64,000 nt of DNA, taken from NCBI RefSeq assembly GCF_005280655.1, contig NZ_CP040058.1, forward strand, positions 1,402,001 to 1,466,000. Reading direction: 5' to 3'. Positions 26,703 to 35,822 of the stretch are shown here, piece by piece. A program made the position numbers and the translations under genes. Origin of the DNA: Anaerostipes rhamnosivorans. GTDB taxonomy: Bacteria > Bacillota > Clostridia > Lachnospirales > Lachnospiraceae. The notes under the pieces were generated by a model. That model was given only the letters and a program-made list of their open reading frames with translations. It was not told where the DNA came from and made no database searches. Every line of letters begins with the position of its first letter. Within the stretch, counting starts at the first letter, position 1.

Positions 26703-28370
26703 ATGATGCAGGGAATGTTACATGTAACAGTAGAAGGAGCCAGGATCAGTATAAAAGAGGGCACGACACTGGAGGATATCGCAAAACGCTTCCAGCGCCC
26801 GGGGACTCCTGTGATTTTGCTTGCCTATACGGGAGAGAAATTGAGGGAATTATACCACACCATTGATGAGGACTGTGAGATCCGTTTTGTTACCAACGAG
26901 GAACAGAGCGGATATATGACGTATAAAAGAACTGTAAATTTTGTGTTCTTAAAAGCGTGTGAGGAAGTACTCGGAGAAGGCTGCACCAACCGCATAACCA
27001 TGAATTATTCTATTGGGAACAGTACATTCTGCGAATTCTCATTGGATGACCTGGAGGTTGATGATCAGCTTGCTAAGAAAATCCAGGCAAAGATGAGGGA
27101 ACTGGTCAACCATGATCTAAAGATAGAAAAGATCTCCTACAATACGTTTGAGGCCAGGAAAAGATTTGCACAACAGGGCATGAAGGAAAAGGTGAGGCTT
27201 TTCAGATTCAGAAGAGTCTCAAGGACCAACGTCTATTCTCTGGATGGCTATGAGAACTATTTCTATGGGTATATGGCACCGAGCACCGGCTATATAAAGG
27301 ACTTTTTTGTGGATGCATATCAGGGAGGCATTGTGCTCCAGATCCCCAGGAGGGACCATCTTTACGCAGTTTCCCGGTTTACGCCGCAGCCAAAGCTTTT
27401 CCATGTGATGCAGCGGTCCAGATCCTGGAGTAAACTGATGCGTGTGGATACCGTCGGAAAGCTCAATGAGGAGATCACAAACGGGGACATCAATAATCTG
27501 ATTTTGGTCCAGGAGGCGCTGCAGGAAAAACTTCTTGCAGACATCGCTACAAAGATCGTAGACGATGGAAAAAAGGTGGTTTTGATCGCCGGTCCGTCTT
27601 CCTCAGGAAAGACTACATTTTCCCACAGGCTTGCCATACAGCTGCAGATCGATGGGCTGACGCCGCATCCGATTTCTTTGGATGACTATTTCTTAGACAG
27701 GGAGTTATCACCAAGGGATGAGGAAGGCAATTATAACTTTGAGACCATTGCGTCCCTGGATCTGGAATTGTTTAATGAAGATATCAACTGCCTCCTGGCG
27801 GGAAAAGGGGTGCAGCTGCCCACGTATAATTTTGTGTCCGGCAAGCGGGAGTATAAAGGCAATTATAAAAAGATCGGACCGGATGATGTGCTGGTCATCG
27901 AGGGAATCCACGGTCTGAATGGAATGCTGTCCAGTGAGATCTCGGAACAGGATAAATATAAGATCTATGTCAGTGCGTTGAGCCAGATCAACATTGATGA
28001 ACACAACCGGATACCAAGCTCCGACGGGCGTCTGCTGCGAAGGATCGTAAGGGATGCAAGACACAGGGGAATGGATGCCAAAACAACCATAGGGCGCTGG
28101 GAATCTGTCAGGAGAGGGGAAGAACTGAATATCTTTCCTTATCAGGAGGAGGCGGATATCATGTTTAACTCTGCCCAGATCTATGAGCTGGCCGTGTTAA
28201 AGCAGTATGCGGAACCTCTTTTATTTCAGATCAGTCCAGGATGTCCGGAGTACCAGGAATCCAAACGTCTGCTGAAGTTTTTGGATTACTTTTTGAGCGT
28301 TAAGAGCGAAGATATACCGAAAACTTCACTTCTCAGAGAATTTATTGGGGGAAGCTGTTTTGAAACTTAA
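26703..28370 (+). CDS. Uridine kinase-like nucleoside kinase with N-terminal TGS-like domain
   Basis: A 555-residue protein. An N-terminal TGS-like region (VEGARISIKEGTTLEDIAKR) and a threonyl-tRNA-synthetase second-additional-domain-like part (NSTFCEFSLDDL, FRFRRVSRTNVYSL) precede a phosphoribulokinase/uridine-kinase domain with the P-loop AGPSSSGKTTFSHRLAIQL near residue 300 and DDYFLDRE after it. The substrate is inferred as a nucleoside; it is not proven. Starts at 26703, 26706 and 26715 are all possible because GAGAGGAG lies directly before the first; the call keeps the longest. Confidence 0.82.
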   Translation: MMQGMLHVTVEGARISIKEGTTLEDIAKRFQRPGTPVILLAYTGEKLRELYHTIDEDCEIRFVTNEEQSGYMTYKRTVNFVFLKACEEVLGEGCTNRITMNYSIGNSTFCEFSLDDLEVDDQLAKKIQAKMRELVNHDLKIEKISYNTFEARKRFAQQGMKEKVRLFRFRRVSRTNVYSLDGYENYFYGYMAPSTGYIKDFFVDAYQGGIVLQIPRRDHLYAVSRFTPQPKLFHVMQRSRSWSKLMRVDTVGKLNEEITNGDINNLILVQEALQEKLLADIATKIVDDGKKVVLIAGPSSSGKTTFSHRLAIQLQIDGLTPHPISLDDYFLDRELSPRDEEGNYNFETIASLDLELFNEDINCLLAGKGVQLPTYNFVSGKREYKGNYKKIGPDDVLVIEGIHGLNGMLSSEISEQDKYKIYVSALSQINIDEHNRIPSSDGRLLRRIVRDARHRGMDAKTTIGRWESVRRGEELNIFPYQEEADIMFNSAQIYELAVLKQYAEPLLFQISPGCPEYQESKRLLKFLDYFLSVKSEDIPKTSLLREFIGGSCFET

Positions 28371-28469
28371 TCACAACCTGAAGACAAACCTCTAACTATC
28401 AATGAAGATTTTTCCTCATATATAGTATAAAAGAATGGTTTTAATATCTATAATAAAGGGGAGAAGAAT

Positions 28470-30536
28470 TTGAGAAAGATAAAAAGGGGAGTTAGTGCCG
28501 CTTTTGCGCTTTGCCTTTGTTTTAGCCTGATATTTCAGACATCAATGGTCAAAGCAGAGACAGCGCCTGAACTGACTGCAGAAACGAATGAACATTTTGG
28601 AGAAGAAGATTCAAAGTATGGATATCGGCAGCCGCCGGCCAAGGTAGAGGTTCCGGCCACCGTATCCATTCCTGGAAAGAAGAGAAGCGGTGCCATCCCT
28701 TCCAGATATGATGGAAGGACAGCAGGACATATGACATCTGTCAAAGACCAGGAAGATGTAGGAGCCTGCTGGGCTTTTTCAGGTTCAGGATTGTTTGAAT
28801 CAAAAGTAAAGACAAGTACGGGACTAAGCACGGACTTGTCAGAACAGCATATGCTCTGGACCATGAACGGACTGACAGGAAGCGGCTACATGTGCAATAC
28901 AACTAACGACAATGGAGGCAACGAGTGGATGTCTTCCGGATATTATGCATCCGGGTTTGGGCCGAAATCAGAGCAGGATATTTCTTTTATTAATGAGATA
29001 TTTGAATTCGCCAATGTAGTAAGGCCGAAGAATCTTAACAGTGCGCCCAAGTTATATCAGGCAACCGATATCCAGTTCCTTAATCCGGAGAACGGCAAAG
29101 AGATCAAACAGGCAGTGATGAATAACGGTGCTGTGGGGACAGGAATATATTGGGACTTTTCTTCTAAGTACCACAAAGGAGATTCTTATTACTATTCGGG
29201 CGAATTGACAGATAGGAATAATCAAGAATTAGTTCAAAATCATGAGGTCATTATTGTTGGATGGGATGATACATATAGCAAAACGAATTTCAGCAAAGCT
29301 CCGTCAGAAAACGGCGCATGGCTGATTAAGAATAGTTGGGGAACCAACGCCAGCTACAGTGACGGAGGGTATTATTGGGTTTCTTATGAAGATCCTCTTT
29401 TACTGCCTGATTATACAATCAAGAGTTTTAAGGCATATGATTCAGATGAAAAGCTTTATCAGTTGGATGAATTTGGAGCAGTGACCTCAATCAATGTATC
29501 CGAAAACATCTCTGCAGATTTCTGTTATTTTGCGAATGTTTTTGATTTTGGTAAAAATGAGAAATTAGAATCAGTGACATTTTTTACAGATTCCATTGGC
29601 AGTAAGTATCAGTTATATATGGCTCCTGTAAACTCTTCGGGTGTACCGGAGCTATCAAAAAAGGAACAACTGACGTCGGAGCAGACAGTTTTGCATGCAG
29701 GATATATCACTGCAAAGACCTCTGCGAAGAAAGTATCCGGAAAGTATGCAGTTGTTTTGATGTTAAGGAAAGCCAAAGCGGATCAAAGACTCAATATCGG
29801 ACTGGAATGTTCAGACTACTATGGTGATGGGGACTGTTATTATAAGGGGACGATTGAGCCAGGCCAAAGCTTTGTCAAGGCCGGAGAGCAGGCCATCAAT
29901 GATATTTATACGCCAGAAAATGGTCAAAATCGGTTGTGTAATTTTTCAATAAAAGCAACTACAAGGTCCTATACTCAGTCAATGGATGCAAATGGTTCTA
30001 ATACGAGTGGATCACCAAAGCCTCAGACAAAACCAACAACGACAAGGCCGGCGGTGGTATATAAAAAACCGTATTTGTCAAAGAGTTCTTTCAGCATTTA
30101 CAAGGGAAATAAAACGACAGTTGGTATAAAGAATAAAGTTAGCGGAGCAAAAGTTTCCTATTCCAGTTCCAACAAATCTGTGGCAGCCGTAAGCTCTGCC
30201 GGTGCTGTGACAGGGAAGAAGGCCGGAACTGCAACAATTACAGCTAAGGTGACTCAGCAGGGCAAGAGCTACAGCCTGAAGTGCAAAGTGAAAGTAAGCA
30301 ATAAGCGTTTGGCATTGACAAAGAAGAAGTCAAAGATAAAGAGAAAGAAGTCTTATCTGTTCAAGGCGAAAAAGTATGGCGTCACAGGTACAGTGAAATG
30401 GAAAGTCAATAATAAAAAACTGGCGTCCATTGGAAAGACCAGCGGTAAGCTGAAGGCTAAAAAGAAAAAGGGCAGAGTAAAAGTAACCGCTTATTGCGGG
30501 AAGTTTAAAGTATCTTATACCGTGAAAATCTATTAA
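28470..30536 (+). CDS. Secreted papain-like (C1A) cysteine protease with C-terminal Ig-like domains
   Basis: A 688-residue exported protein. Residues 1-29 are a signal peptide (basic start, hydrophobic core, VKA cleavage site). The C1A domain begins with SVKDQEDVGACWAFSGSG, giving Gln94 and Cys100. The histidine is in NHEVIIVGWDD and the asparagine in WLIKNSWGT. After a Thr/Pro-rich linker (PKPQTKPTTTRPA) come a BIG2-like domain (SKSSFSIYKGNKTTVGIKNK) and a second, lysine-rich Ig-like domain. The basic tail may bind anionic wall polymers. The start is TTG with AAAGGGGAG upstream. Substrate is unknown. Confidence 0.9.
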   Translation: MRKIKRGVSAAFALCLCFSLIFQTSMVKAETAPELTAETNEHFGEEDSKYGYRQPPAKVEVPATVSIPGKKRSGAIPSRYDGRTAGHMTSVKDQEDVGACWAFSGSGLFESKVKTSTGLSTDLSEQHMLWTMNGLTGSGYMCNTTNDNGGNEWMSSGYYASGFGPKSEQDISFINEIFEFANVVRPKNLNSAPKLYQATDIQFLNPENGKEIKQAVMNNGAVGTGIYWDFSSKYHKGDSYYYSGELTDRNNQELVQNHEVIIVGWDDTYSKTNFSKAPSENGAWLIKNSWGTNASYSDGGYYWVSYEDPLLLPDYTIKSFKAYDSDEKLYQLDEFGAVTSINVSENISADFCYFANVFDFGKNEKLESVTFFTDSIGSKYQLYMAPVNSSGVPELSKKEQLTSEQTVLHAGYITAKTSAKKVSGKYAVVLMLRKAKADQRLNIGLECSDYYGDGDCYYKGTIEPGQSFVKAGEQAINDIYTPENGQNRLCNFSIKATTRSYTQSMDANGSNTSGSPKPQTKPTTTRPAVVYKKPYLSKSSFSIYKGNKTTVGIKNKVSGAKVSYSSSNKSVAAVSSAGAVTGKKAGTATITAKVTQQGKSYSLKCKVKVSNKRLALTKKKSKIKRKKSYLFKAKKYGVTGTVKWKVNNKKLASIGKTSGKLKAKKKKGRVKVTAYCGKFKVSYTVKIY

Positions 30537-30584
30537 GATGTATAGATATTGCATTAGAAAGAAGAAAAGGAATCTTTAAATTGT

Positions 30585-30614
30585 TTGACGGGACCTATGA
30601 GAACATGGTATAAT
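30585..30614 (+). promoter_or_regulatory. Promoter of rnpB
   Basis: TTGACG (30585-30590), 18 nt spacer, consensus TATAAT (30609-30614). The RNA should start about 7 nt later, at the P1 helix. Confidence 0.88.
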
Positions 30615-30620
30615 TCCACT

Positions 30621-30966
30621 CGGAATTTAGTTAACCGAATGATCGCGCCAAAGTAATTTGGTGAGGAAAGTCCGGGCTTCGCAGGGCAGGATGCCGGATA
30701 ACGTCCGGTAGGGGAGACCCTCAGGCCAGTGCAACAGAAATAAACCGCCGGTTTTTGCCGGTAAGGGTGGAAAGGCGGGGTAAGAGCCCACCGCTTGGCT
30801 GGTAACAGACAAGGCACATGTAAACCCCATCCGAAGCAAGGCAGGAGAAAAGCTATGGGCTTGCCCGGTCCACTTTTCGGTGTGCCGCTGGAGCTTGCTG
30901 GCAACAGCAGGTCGAGATAGATGATCATTTAAGACAGAACCCGGCTTACAGATTAACTAAATTCCG
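30621..30966 (+). ncRNA. rnpB: RNase P RNA, bacterial class A
   Basis: The catalytic RNA that removes 5' leaders from pre-tRNAs. The ends CGGAATTTAGTTAA (30621-30634) and TTAACTAAATTCCG (30953-30966) pair perfectly as helix P1. Conserved parts are GAGGAAAGTCCGGGCTT, the AACAGAAATAAACCGCC block, GGGTGGAAAGGCGGGGTAAG, AGCCCACCG, GGTAACAGACAAGGCACATG, and the 3' GTCGAGATAGATGATCATT and ACAGAACCCGGCTTACAG. Length of about 346 nt is usual. The open frames antisense to it have no coding signal. Confidence 0.97.
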
Positions 30967-30984
30967 TTTTGAAAGATTGTTTAC

Positions 30985-31030
30985 ACTGCTTGTCCCGTTA
31001 TTACAACTGCTGGACAGGCAGTTTTTATTT
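30985..31030 (+). terminator. Intrinsic terminator of rnpB
   Basis: ACTGCTTGTCC pairs with GGACAGGCAGT (one G-U pair) around a 16-nt loop, followed by TTTTATTTT. Confidence 0.85.
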
Positions 31031-31089
31031 TAAATCATGTAGAAAAATAACGATTTGCTTGTTTTAGGACATAAATTTTACAAAAGTGT

Positions 31090-31117
31090 GAATAATGTTT
31101 CAAATTTGTCATACACT
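31090..31117 (+). promoter_or_regulatory. Candidate sigma-E type promoter of the SleB-like hydrolase
   Basis: GAATAAT (31090-31096), 13 nt spacer, CATACACT (31110-31117), a full match to the sigma-E -10 consensus CATACAHT and 6 of 7 to the -35. The predicted RNA start falls at the ribosome site, giving a very short leader, which is a weakness of the call. Confidence 0.45.
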
Positions 31118-31135
31118 ATATCAAAGGAGTGTAGT

Positions 31136-31771
31136 ATGACATTGAAGAAAAAATGGAAAGTAGCAGCCATATCTTGCGCGATTGGCTTATGCAGTGTAGG
31201 GCAGCAGGTCTTTGCCAGCGATACATTATTCCAGCCGCCGAAAAGCGACAATGGTGCAGACCAGCTCATCCAAAGGAAACTGTTGGAGGAACAAGAGCAG
31301 TTCAAAGAACGTAAAGCACTGGTGAAAAAGTTGAATATTGAACGTCAGATCGAAAAGGTGCAGCAAGCCAAAGGTCTGAAGGGAAAAATATCTACAAGAG
31401 ATAAAGCGATCCTCACACGGATTGTGGAAGCAGAAGCTACTGACAAAGACATAAAGAGTAAAATCTTAGTCGCAAATGTGATATTAAACAGAGTGCGTTC
31501 CAAGGAATTTCCAAATACGGTGGAAAAGGTTGTATTCCAGAGAACCAACGGAAGTGTCCAGTTTTCTCCTACAGCCGATGGACGATACAATTCTGTGACC
31601 ATCAAAGCATCCACAAGGGAAAGCGTGGAGAGGGCCCTTTCCGGAGAAGACTATTCAGAAGGTGCTTTGTACTTTGTAGAAAAGACAATGGCAAATCCTC
31701 GAAACGTATCTTGGTTTGACCGGGCTTTGACGAAACTGTTCACTTATCAGGGACATTCATTTTATAAATAA
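31136..31771 (+). CDS. Exported SleB/CwlJ-type cell wall hydrolase
   Basis: A 211-residue protein. Residues 1-25 form a signal peptide (basic TLKKKWK, hydrophobic core, VFA cleavage). A helical linker rich in Glu, Lys and Gln precedes the Hydrolase_2 domain: RIVEAEATDKDIKSKILVAN with the catalytic Glu, NRVRSKEFPNTVEKVVFQ, and QFSPTADGRYN. SleB and CwlJ degrade spore cortex during germination; vegetative homologues also exist. The ATG at 31136 follows AAAGGAG; an upstream in-frame extension has no ribosome site. The gene is monocistronic, between rnpB and the T-box. Confidence 0.88.
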   Translation: MTLKKKWKVAAISCAIGLCSVGQQVFASDTLFQPPKSDNGADQLIQRKLLEEQEQFKERKALVKKLNIERQIEKVQQAKGLKGKISTRDKAILTRIVEAEATDKDIKSKILVANVILNRVRSKEFPNTVEKVVFQRTNGSVQFSPTADGRYNSVTIKASTRESVERALSGEDYSEGALYFVEKTMANPRNVSWFDRALTKLFTYQGHSFYK

Positions 31772-31789
31772 GATAGTAAAAATTCGGGG

Positions 31790-31818
31790 TTGACACGAAA
31801 ACAGAAAAGTATTATCAT
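31790..31818 (+). promoter_or_regulatory. Promoter of the T-box/trpXYZ operon
   Basis: TTGACA (31790-31795), 17 nt spacer, TATCAT (31813-31818). The T-box leader starts shortly downstream. Confidence 0.75.
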
Positions 31819-31832
31819 TCTATCATATAGTG

Positions 31833-32090
31833 ATAAACCGATGAGAAAGAGTAGTAGTCAGGAGCAGAAGGATTTAAAGAGAGCTGCAGGTGGTGGGATT
31901 GTAGCATGAATTCCCTGATGAATGGACTTTCGAGGGCAGTTCTGAACTTATAGTAGGAGTTGCCGGGCACCCGACCCGTTACCTAACAGGGCATATATGA
32001 TAGTATATGAGAAAAGTGGGCATTTTTTATGATGCCAATTTGAGTGGTACCGCGGATATCCGCCTCAAGCGTGAGCTTGGGGCGTTTTTT
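31833..32090 (+). promoter_or_regulatory. T-box riboswitch, probably tryptophan-specific
   Basis: A tRNA-sensing leader that turns on the operon when uncharged tRNA binds. Stem I includes GAGTAGTA and the AGAGAGCTGCAGGTGGTGGG element. The specifier loop reads GAA-TGG-AC with TGG at 31923-31925, pointing to tRNA-Trp. The conserved T-box antiterminator sequence TGGTACCGCGG is at 32045-32055. The competing terminator is the CGCCTCAAGC/GCTTGGGGCG hairpin followed by TTTTTT (32060-32086). A trpXYZ-like transporter downstream agrees with the Trp reading. Confidence 0.93.
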
Positions 32091-32095
32091 ATTCC

Positions 32096-32213
32096 ATAGG
32101 ATAGTTCTTCGAACCTCCCTATGAATTAAAAAGCCCTGCGGGTATTATGCACACAAATGCGTGAGGAAATTATTTGACTGGGTCAAATCGCATTTGGCGC
32201 TCAATGAATTGTT
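32096..32213 (+). repeat. Interspersed repeat, family 3, copy 1
   Basis: About 118 bp between the T-box and trpX. Shared blocks with the copy at 50464 include GAACCTC, the AATGCG(T)GAGGAAATTATTT segment, and CGCATTTGGCGCTCAA near the end. An inner hairpin pairs CATAGG with CCTATG. Confidence 0.75.
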
Positions 32214-32261
32214 TATCTCTATAGTGCAGTTAATCAATTGTAGAGAAAAGGAGAGAAAGTT

Positions 32262-33269
32262 ATGAGAAAGAAGTTATTAGCAGCAGGCTGCAGTATGGTA
32301 TTGGCAGCATCTTTATTACTCGCAGGATGTTCAAAAAAAAGTGAGGACCAGACGTATCAGATCGGAATTCAGCAGTTTGCGGAGCACGAATCCTTAAACA
32401 ACTGCCGTAAGGGATTTATCCAGGGTCTGGAAAAGGAAGGGATCAAAGAGGGCAAGAACTTAAAGATCACTTTTAAAAATGCACAGGCAGATACAGCGGC
32501 GGACAATCAGATCGCATCCAATTTCGCATCCAAAAAATTTGACCTGATCTGCGCGATTGCCACTCCTAGTGCACAGAGCGCATACAATGCGGCTTCTGAT
32601 TCTAAGACACCGGTTATCTACACTGCAGTCACTTCACCGGAACTGGCGGGATTTGTAGATAAAGACGGAAAGAATGTGGGAGAAGTCACCGGTACTTCGG
32701 ATCTGATCCTTGCAGACAAACAGCTGAAGCTGATCCGAAAAGTACTTCCAAAGGCAAAGAACGTAGGTATTTTATACAGCACCAACGAAGTAAATTCCAA
32801 GGCGGGAATTGAAGCATATGAGAAGGTGGCCAAGAAAAATGGTTTCAAGATCGTAACACAGGGAATCAGTGCAGCGGCTGATATGCCTATGGCAGCAGAC
32901 AGTCTGATCAAAAAAGTCGACTGTATCACAAACCTGACAGACAACCTAGTTGTCAGCTGTATGCCAACCTACCTGGAAAAAGCTAACAAAGCAAAGATTC
33001 CTGTATTTGGATCAGAGATCGAACAGGTAAAACTGGGATGTATCGGCTGTGTGGGTATCGATTTTGTGAAACTCGGGGAACAGACCGGAAAGATGGCTGC
33101 CAAAGTGTTAAAGGGAGAAAAGAAAGCATCTGAGATTCCGTTTGAAACATTCAATCAGGGAGATATTTATCTGAATGAAAAGGCAGCGAAGGATCTGGGT
33201 ATCAAACTTCCATCTGATATACAGAAAACAGCCGTAGAGACATTTACAGAAATTAAAGCAAGCAAATAA
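32262..33269 (+). CDS. trpX: ABC transporter substrate-binding lipoprotein, TrpX-like
   Basis: A 335-residue lipoprotein of the ABC_sub_bind family. The signal peptide ends in the lipobox LLLAGC with lipid-modified Cys23. The mature part includes DLICAIATPSAQSAYNA and PVIYTAVTSPELAGF, typical of this family. It would deliver its ligand to the permease and ATPase encoded next. The tryptophan assignment is indirect: it rests on the T-box upstream with a TGG specifier and on the TrpXYZ systems predicted the same way in other Firmicutes. AAGGAG precedes the ATG. Confidence 0.85.
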   Translation: MRKKLLAAGCSMVLAASLLLAGCSKKSEDQTYQIGIQQFAEHESLNNCRKGFIQGLEKEGIKEGKNLKITFKNAQADTAADNQIASNFASKKFDLICAIATPSAQSAYNAASDSKTPVIYTAVTSPELAGFVDKDGKNVGEVTGTSDLILADKQLKLIRKVLPKAKNVGILYSTNEVNSKAGIEAYEKVAKKNGFKIVTQGISAAADMPMAADSLIKKVDCITNLTDNLVVSCMPTYLEKANKAKIPVFGSEIEQVKLGCIGCVGIDFVKLGEQTGKMAAKVLKGEKKASEIPFETFNQGDIYLNEKAAKDLGIKLPSDIQKTAVETFTEIKASK

Positions 33270-33281
33270 TAGGAGCAAAAA

Positions 33282-34163
33282 ATGGAACAATTGATCATTG
33301 GGGTCTTTGAGCAGGGATTTATCTATGCGGTCATGGCTCTGGGCGTATACATTACTTATAAAATACTGGACTTTCCGGATCTGTCTGTGGACAGTACCTT
33401 TCCGTTAGGCGCGGCTATCACAACCGTACTGCTGATGAATGGATTCAATCCAATCCTGTCGCTGATCCTTTCCACAGCGGCAGGGGCGGCAGCGGGAGCG
33501 CTGACCGGCATTATCCATGTGAAGTTTAAGGTCCGGGATCTTCTGTCTGGTATCATCATGATGACAGGGCTTTATACGATCAATCTGCGGATCACAGGCG
33601 GAAGTGCCAATGTTCCACTGTTCAATTACAATACGATATTTAATAATAATGGGATCAACGGATTATTCCCGGAAGCACTTGCTCCATATAAGACGCTGGT
33701 CATCATCACTGTTATTATGTTGATCGCAAAGCTCCTTCTGGATCTGTACTTAAAGACAAAATCCGGCTATCTATTAAGGGCGGTGGGGGACAATGAAAAA
33801 ATTGTCACCTCTCTGGCAAAAGACAGCGGATTTGTAAAGATCGTTGGTCTTTCCATCGCAAATGGGCTGGTAGCTCTGGCGGGTAGTGTCATGTGTCAGC
33901 AGCAGAGATTTTTTGAAATTTCAATGGGTACCGGTACAATCGTCATCGGTCTGGCCAGCGTGATCATCGGGACCAACATTTTTAAAGGAAATCGATTGAA
34001 AGCGACTACAGCTGTCATCATCGGATCTGTTATTTATAAGGCCTGTGTGGCGGCTGCCATTGAGATCGGCCTGGATTCACAGGATCTTAAACTGATCACG
34101 GCGATTCTGTTCCTTGTGATCCTGATCGTCAGCATGGACCGTAAGAAGAAGGTGAAAGCATGA
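33282..34163 (+). CDS. trpY: ABC transporter permease, TrpY-like
   Basis: A 293-residue membrane permease of the branched-chain amino acid (BPD_transp_2) type with about eight hydrophobic segments. PDLSVDSTFPLGAAITTVL near residue 31 is characteristic of the permeases paired with ABC_sub_bind proteins. It lies 12 nt after trpX and overlaps the ATPase gene by 4 nt (ATGA), so all three are translationally coupled. The tryptophan assignment depends on the T-box. Confidence 0.88.
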   Translation: MEQLIIGVFEQGFIYAVMALGVYITYKILDFPDLSVDSTFPLGAAITTVLLMNGFNPILSLILSTAAGAAAGALTGIIHVKFKVRDLLSGIIMMTGLYTINLRITGGSANVPLFNYNTIFNNNGINGLFPEALAPYKTLVIITVIMLIAKLLLDLYLKTKSGYLLRAVGDNEKIVTSLAKDSGFVKIVGLSIANGLVALAGSVMCQQQRFFEISMGTGTIVIGLASVIIGTNIFKGNRLKATTAVIIGSVIYKACVAAAIEIGLDSQDLKLITAILFLVILIVSMDRKKKVKA

Positions 34164-34933
34164 TTGAACTTAAGAATATCGACAAATATTATAATATCGG
34201 AACAGTAAATGAGGTATGTCTGTTTCAGGATTTCAGCCTGAAGGTTCAGAATGGAGACTTTATCTCCGTGATCGGAAGCAATGGTTCCGGAAAGACCTCG
34301 ATGCTGAATCTGATCTGCGGAAGCCTTCAGCCGGAGAGCGGATCGATCTTTTTAAACAATGAAGATATTACAAAGCAAAAGGAGTTTGTCCGCCAGCGTA
34401 AGATCGGGCGTGTGTATCAGGACCCCTCTATGGGAACCTGTCCTTCCATGACAATCCTTGAGAATATGTCTTTAGCTGACAACAAGGGCAAGTCATACGG
34501 CCTTGGGCTGGGAACCAATAAAAAGAGGATCCGCCATTACCAGGAAATGCTCTCCCAGCTGGGATTGGGACTTGAGGATATGATGGGAACCAAAGTAGGC
34601 TCCCTGTCCGGAGGACAGCGGCAAGCCATGGCACTTTTGATGACTACCATGACCCCCATAGAATTCTTGATTCTGGATGAGCATACGGCAGCACTGGATC
34701 CAAAGACTGCGGAGCTGATTATGGAGCTGACGGATAAGATTGTCACGGAGAAGAATCTGACCACGATCATGGTCACGCATAACTTGAGATTCGCGGTGGA
34801 ATATGGAAACCGCCTGATTATGATGCATCAGGGAAAGGCGATCATAGACAAGGCAGGAGAAGAAAAAGAGGCTCTTGCAATTGAAGATCTGCTGGATCAG
34901 TTTAATGAGATCAGCATAGAGACAGGAAATTAG
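34160..34933 (+). CDS. trpZ: ABC transporter ATP-binding protein, TrpZ-like
   Basis: A 257-residue ATPase of the ABC importer. Walker A is GSNGSGKTSM near residue 38. The signature is LSGGQRQAM and Walker B LILDEHTAALDP; the second residue pair is EH, where most ABC proteins have EP or EA. The H-loop His is in MVTHN. It ends the trpXYZ operon and is followed by a terminator shared with the convergent EamA gene. Confidence 0.92.
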   Translation: MIELKNIDKYYNIGTVNEVCLFQDFSLKVQNGDFISVIGSNGSGKTSMLNLICGSLQPESGSIFLNNEDITKQKEFVRQRKIGRVYQDPSMGTCPSMTILENMSLADNKGKSYGLGLGTNKKRIRHYQEMLSQLGLGLEDMMGTKVGSLSGGQRQAMALLMTTMTPIEFLILDEHTAALDPKTAELIMELTDKIVTEKNLTTIMVTHNLRFAVEYGNRLIMMHQGKAIIDKAGEEKEALAIEDLLDQFNEISIETGN

Positions 34934-34937
34934 CACA

Positions 34938-34975
34938 CCAGCCATAGGATCATTGATTCCTATGGCTTTTTTTCT
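34938..34975. terminator. Bidirectional terminator between trpZ and the EamA gene
   Basis: AGCCATAGGA (34940-34949) pairs with TCCTATGGCT (34958-34967), followed by TTTTTT on the + strand. The stop codon of the - strand gene lies in the loop. Confidence 0.82.
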
Positions 34976-35822
34976 TGCCCATAAGTTCTCCGTACATGGC
35001 CCCTCCGATGATCAAGACGGCACCGAGCAGTTGTATGCCAGTTAAGTGTTCCCTGAGAAAGAAAGCCGAGAATATCAGGGCGGACAGTGGCTCTAAATAT
35101 CCGCAGATGGCCACGGAACCTGCGGGCAGTTTTGTGATGGATGAAAAATAGAAATAACAGCCGATACCTGTGTTGACGATCCCTAAAATTAATACAGGGA
35201 ACAGATTCTGCCATACGGACGGAAGGCTGAGGCTCTGCTTGGTCTGCATAAAGGCTGCCACAGTAAGAAAACTTATGATCAGCTGATACATAGAGTTTTT
35301 AAGACCTGTAATACTGTGTGCTTTTTTGTTAAAGATCACCATGAGAGCATACATGACGGCTGACAGGAGGCCGCAGAGCAGCCCTGTGGAGATACCGGTG
35401 TGAAACAGGCTGTTTCCATTGACCGTTATCATACCTGCTGCAACGGCCGTAAATCCCAGGAATTTATGTATTGTCATTCGCTCCTTAAACAGCAGGGGAG
35501 AGACAGCCATAACAATGACAGGGCCGCAGTAGTAAGCCAATGTGGCGATACTGACACCGATGGTCTTATACGCCTCATAGAGAAGCATCCAGCTGATCCC
35601 CATGGCGGTCCCGGAGATCAGAATATAGAGTAAATGTTTTTTATCCTTATATTTATGCGGCCTTTTTTCAGTGAAAAAGAAAACTAGAAGGAGAAACAGG
35701 CTCCCGATCAGAGTTCTTAAAAATACAATCTCATAACTGTTCAGTTCAATATAGCTTGCAACAATGCCGTTGGATCCAAACAGCAGCAGTGCCGTAAAAT
35801 ATTTAAAATAATGTTTTTCCAT
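34950..35822 (-). CDS. EamA/DMT-family transporter
   Basis: A 290-residue membrane protein with ten hydrophobic segments in two EamA repeats, of the drug/metabolite transporter superfamily. Members export amino acids, nucleosides or other metabolites; the substrate is unknown. The last residues (KKKSHRNQ) run into the terminator stem. It diverges from the LysR gene across a 145-bp gap, the usual layout when a LysR protein controls its neighbour. Confidence 0.88.
   Translation of the reverse strand: MEKHYFKYFTALLLFGSNGIVASYIELNSYEIVFLRTLIGSLFLLLVFFFTEKRPHKYKDKKHLLYILISGTAMGISWMLLYEAYKTIGVSIATLAYYCGPVIVMAVSPLLFKERMTIHKFLGFTAVAAGMITVNGNSLFHTGISTGLLCGLLSAVMYALMVIFNKKAHSITGLKNSMYQLIISFLTVAAFMQTKQSLSLPSVWQNLFPVLILGIVNTGIGCYFYFSSITKLPAGSVAICGYLEPLSALIFSAFFLREHLTGIQLLGAVLIIGGAMYGELMGKKKSHRNQ

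Noticed and set aside
30554..30928. Open frames antisense to rnpB
   Set aside because: They are explained by the conserved RNase P RNA on the + strand; no ribosome site.
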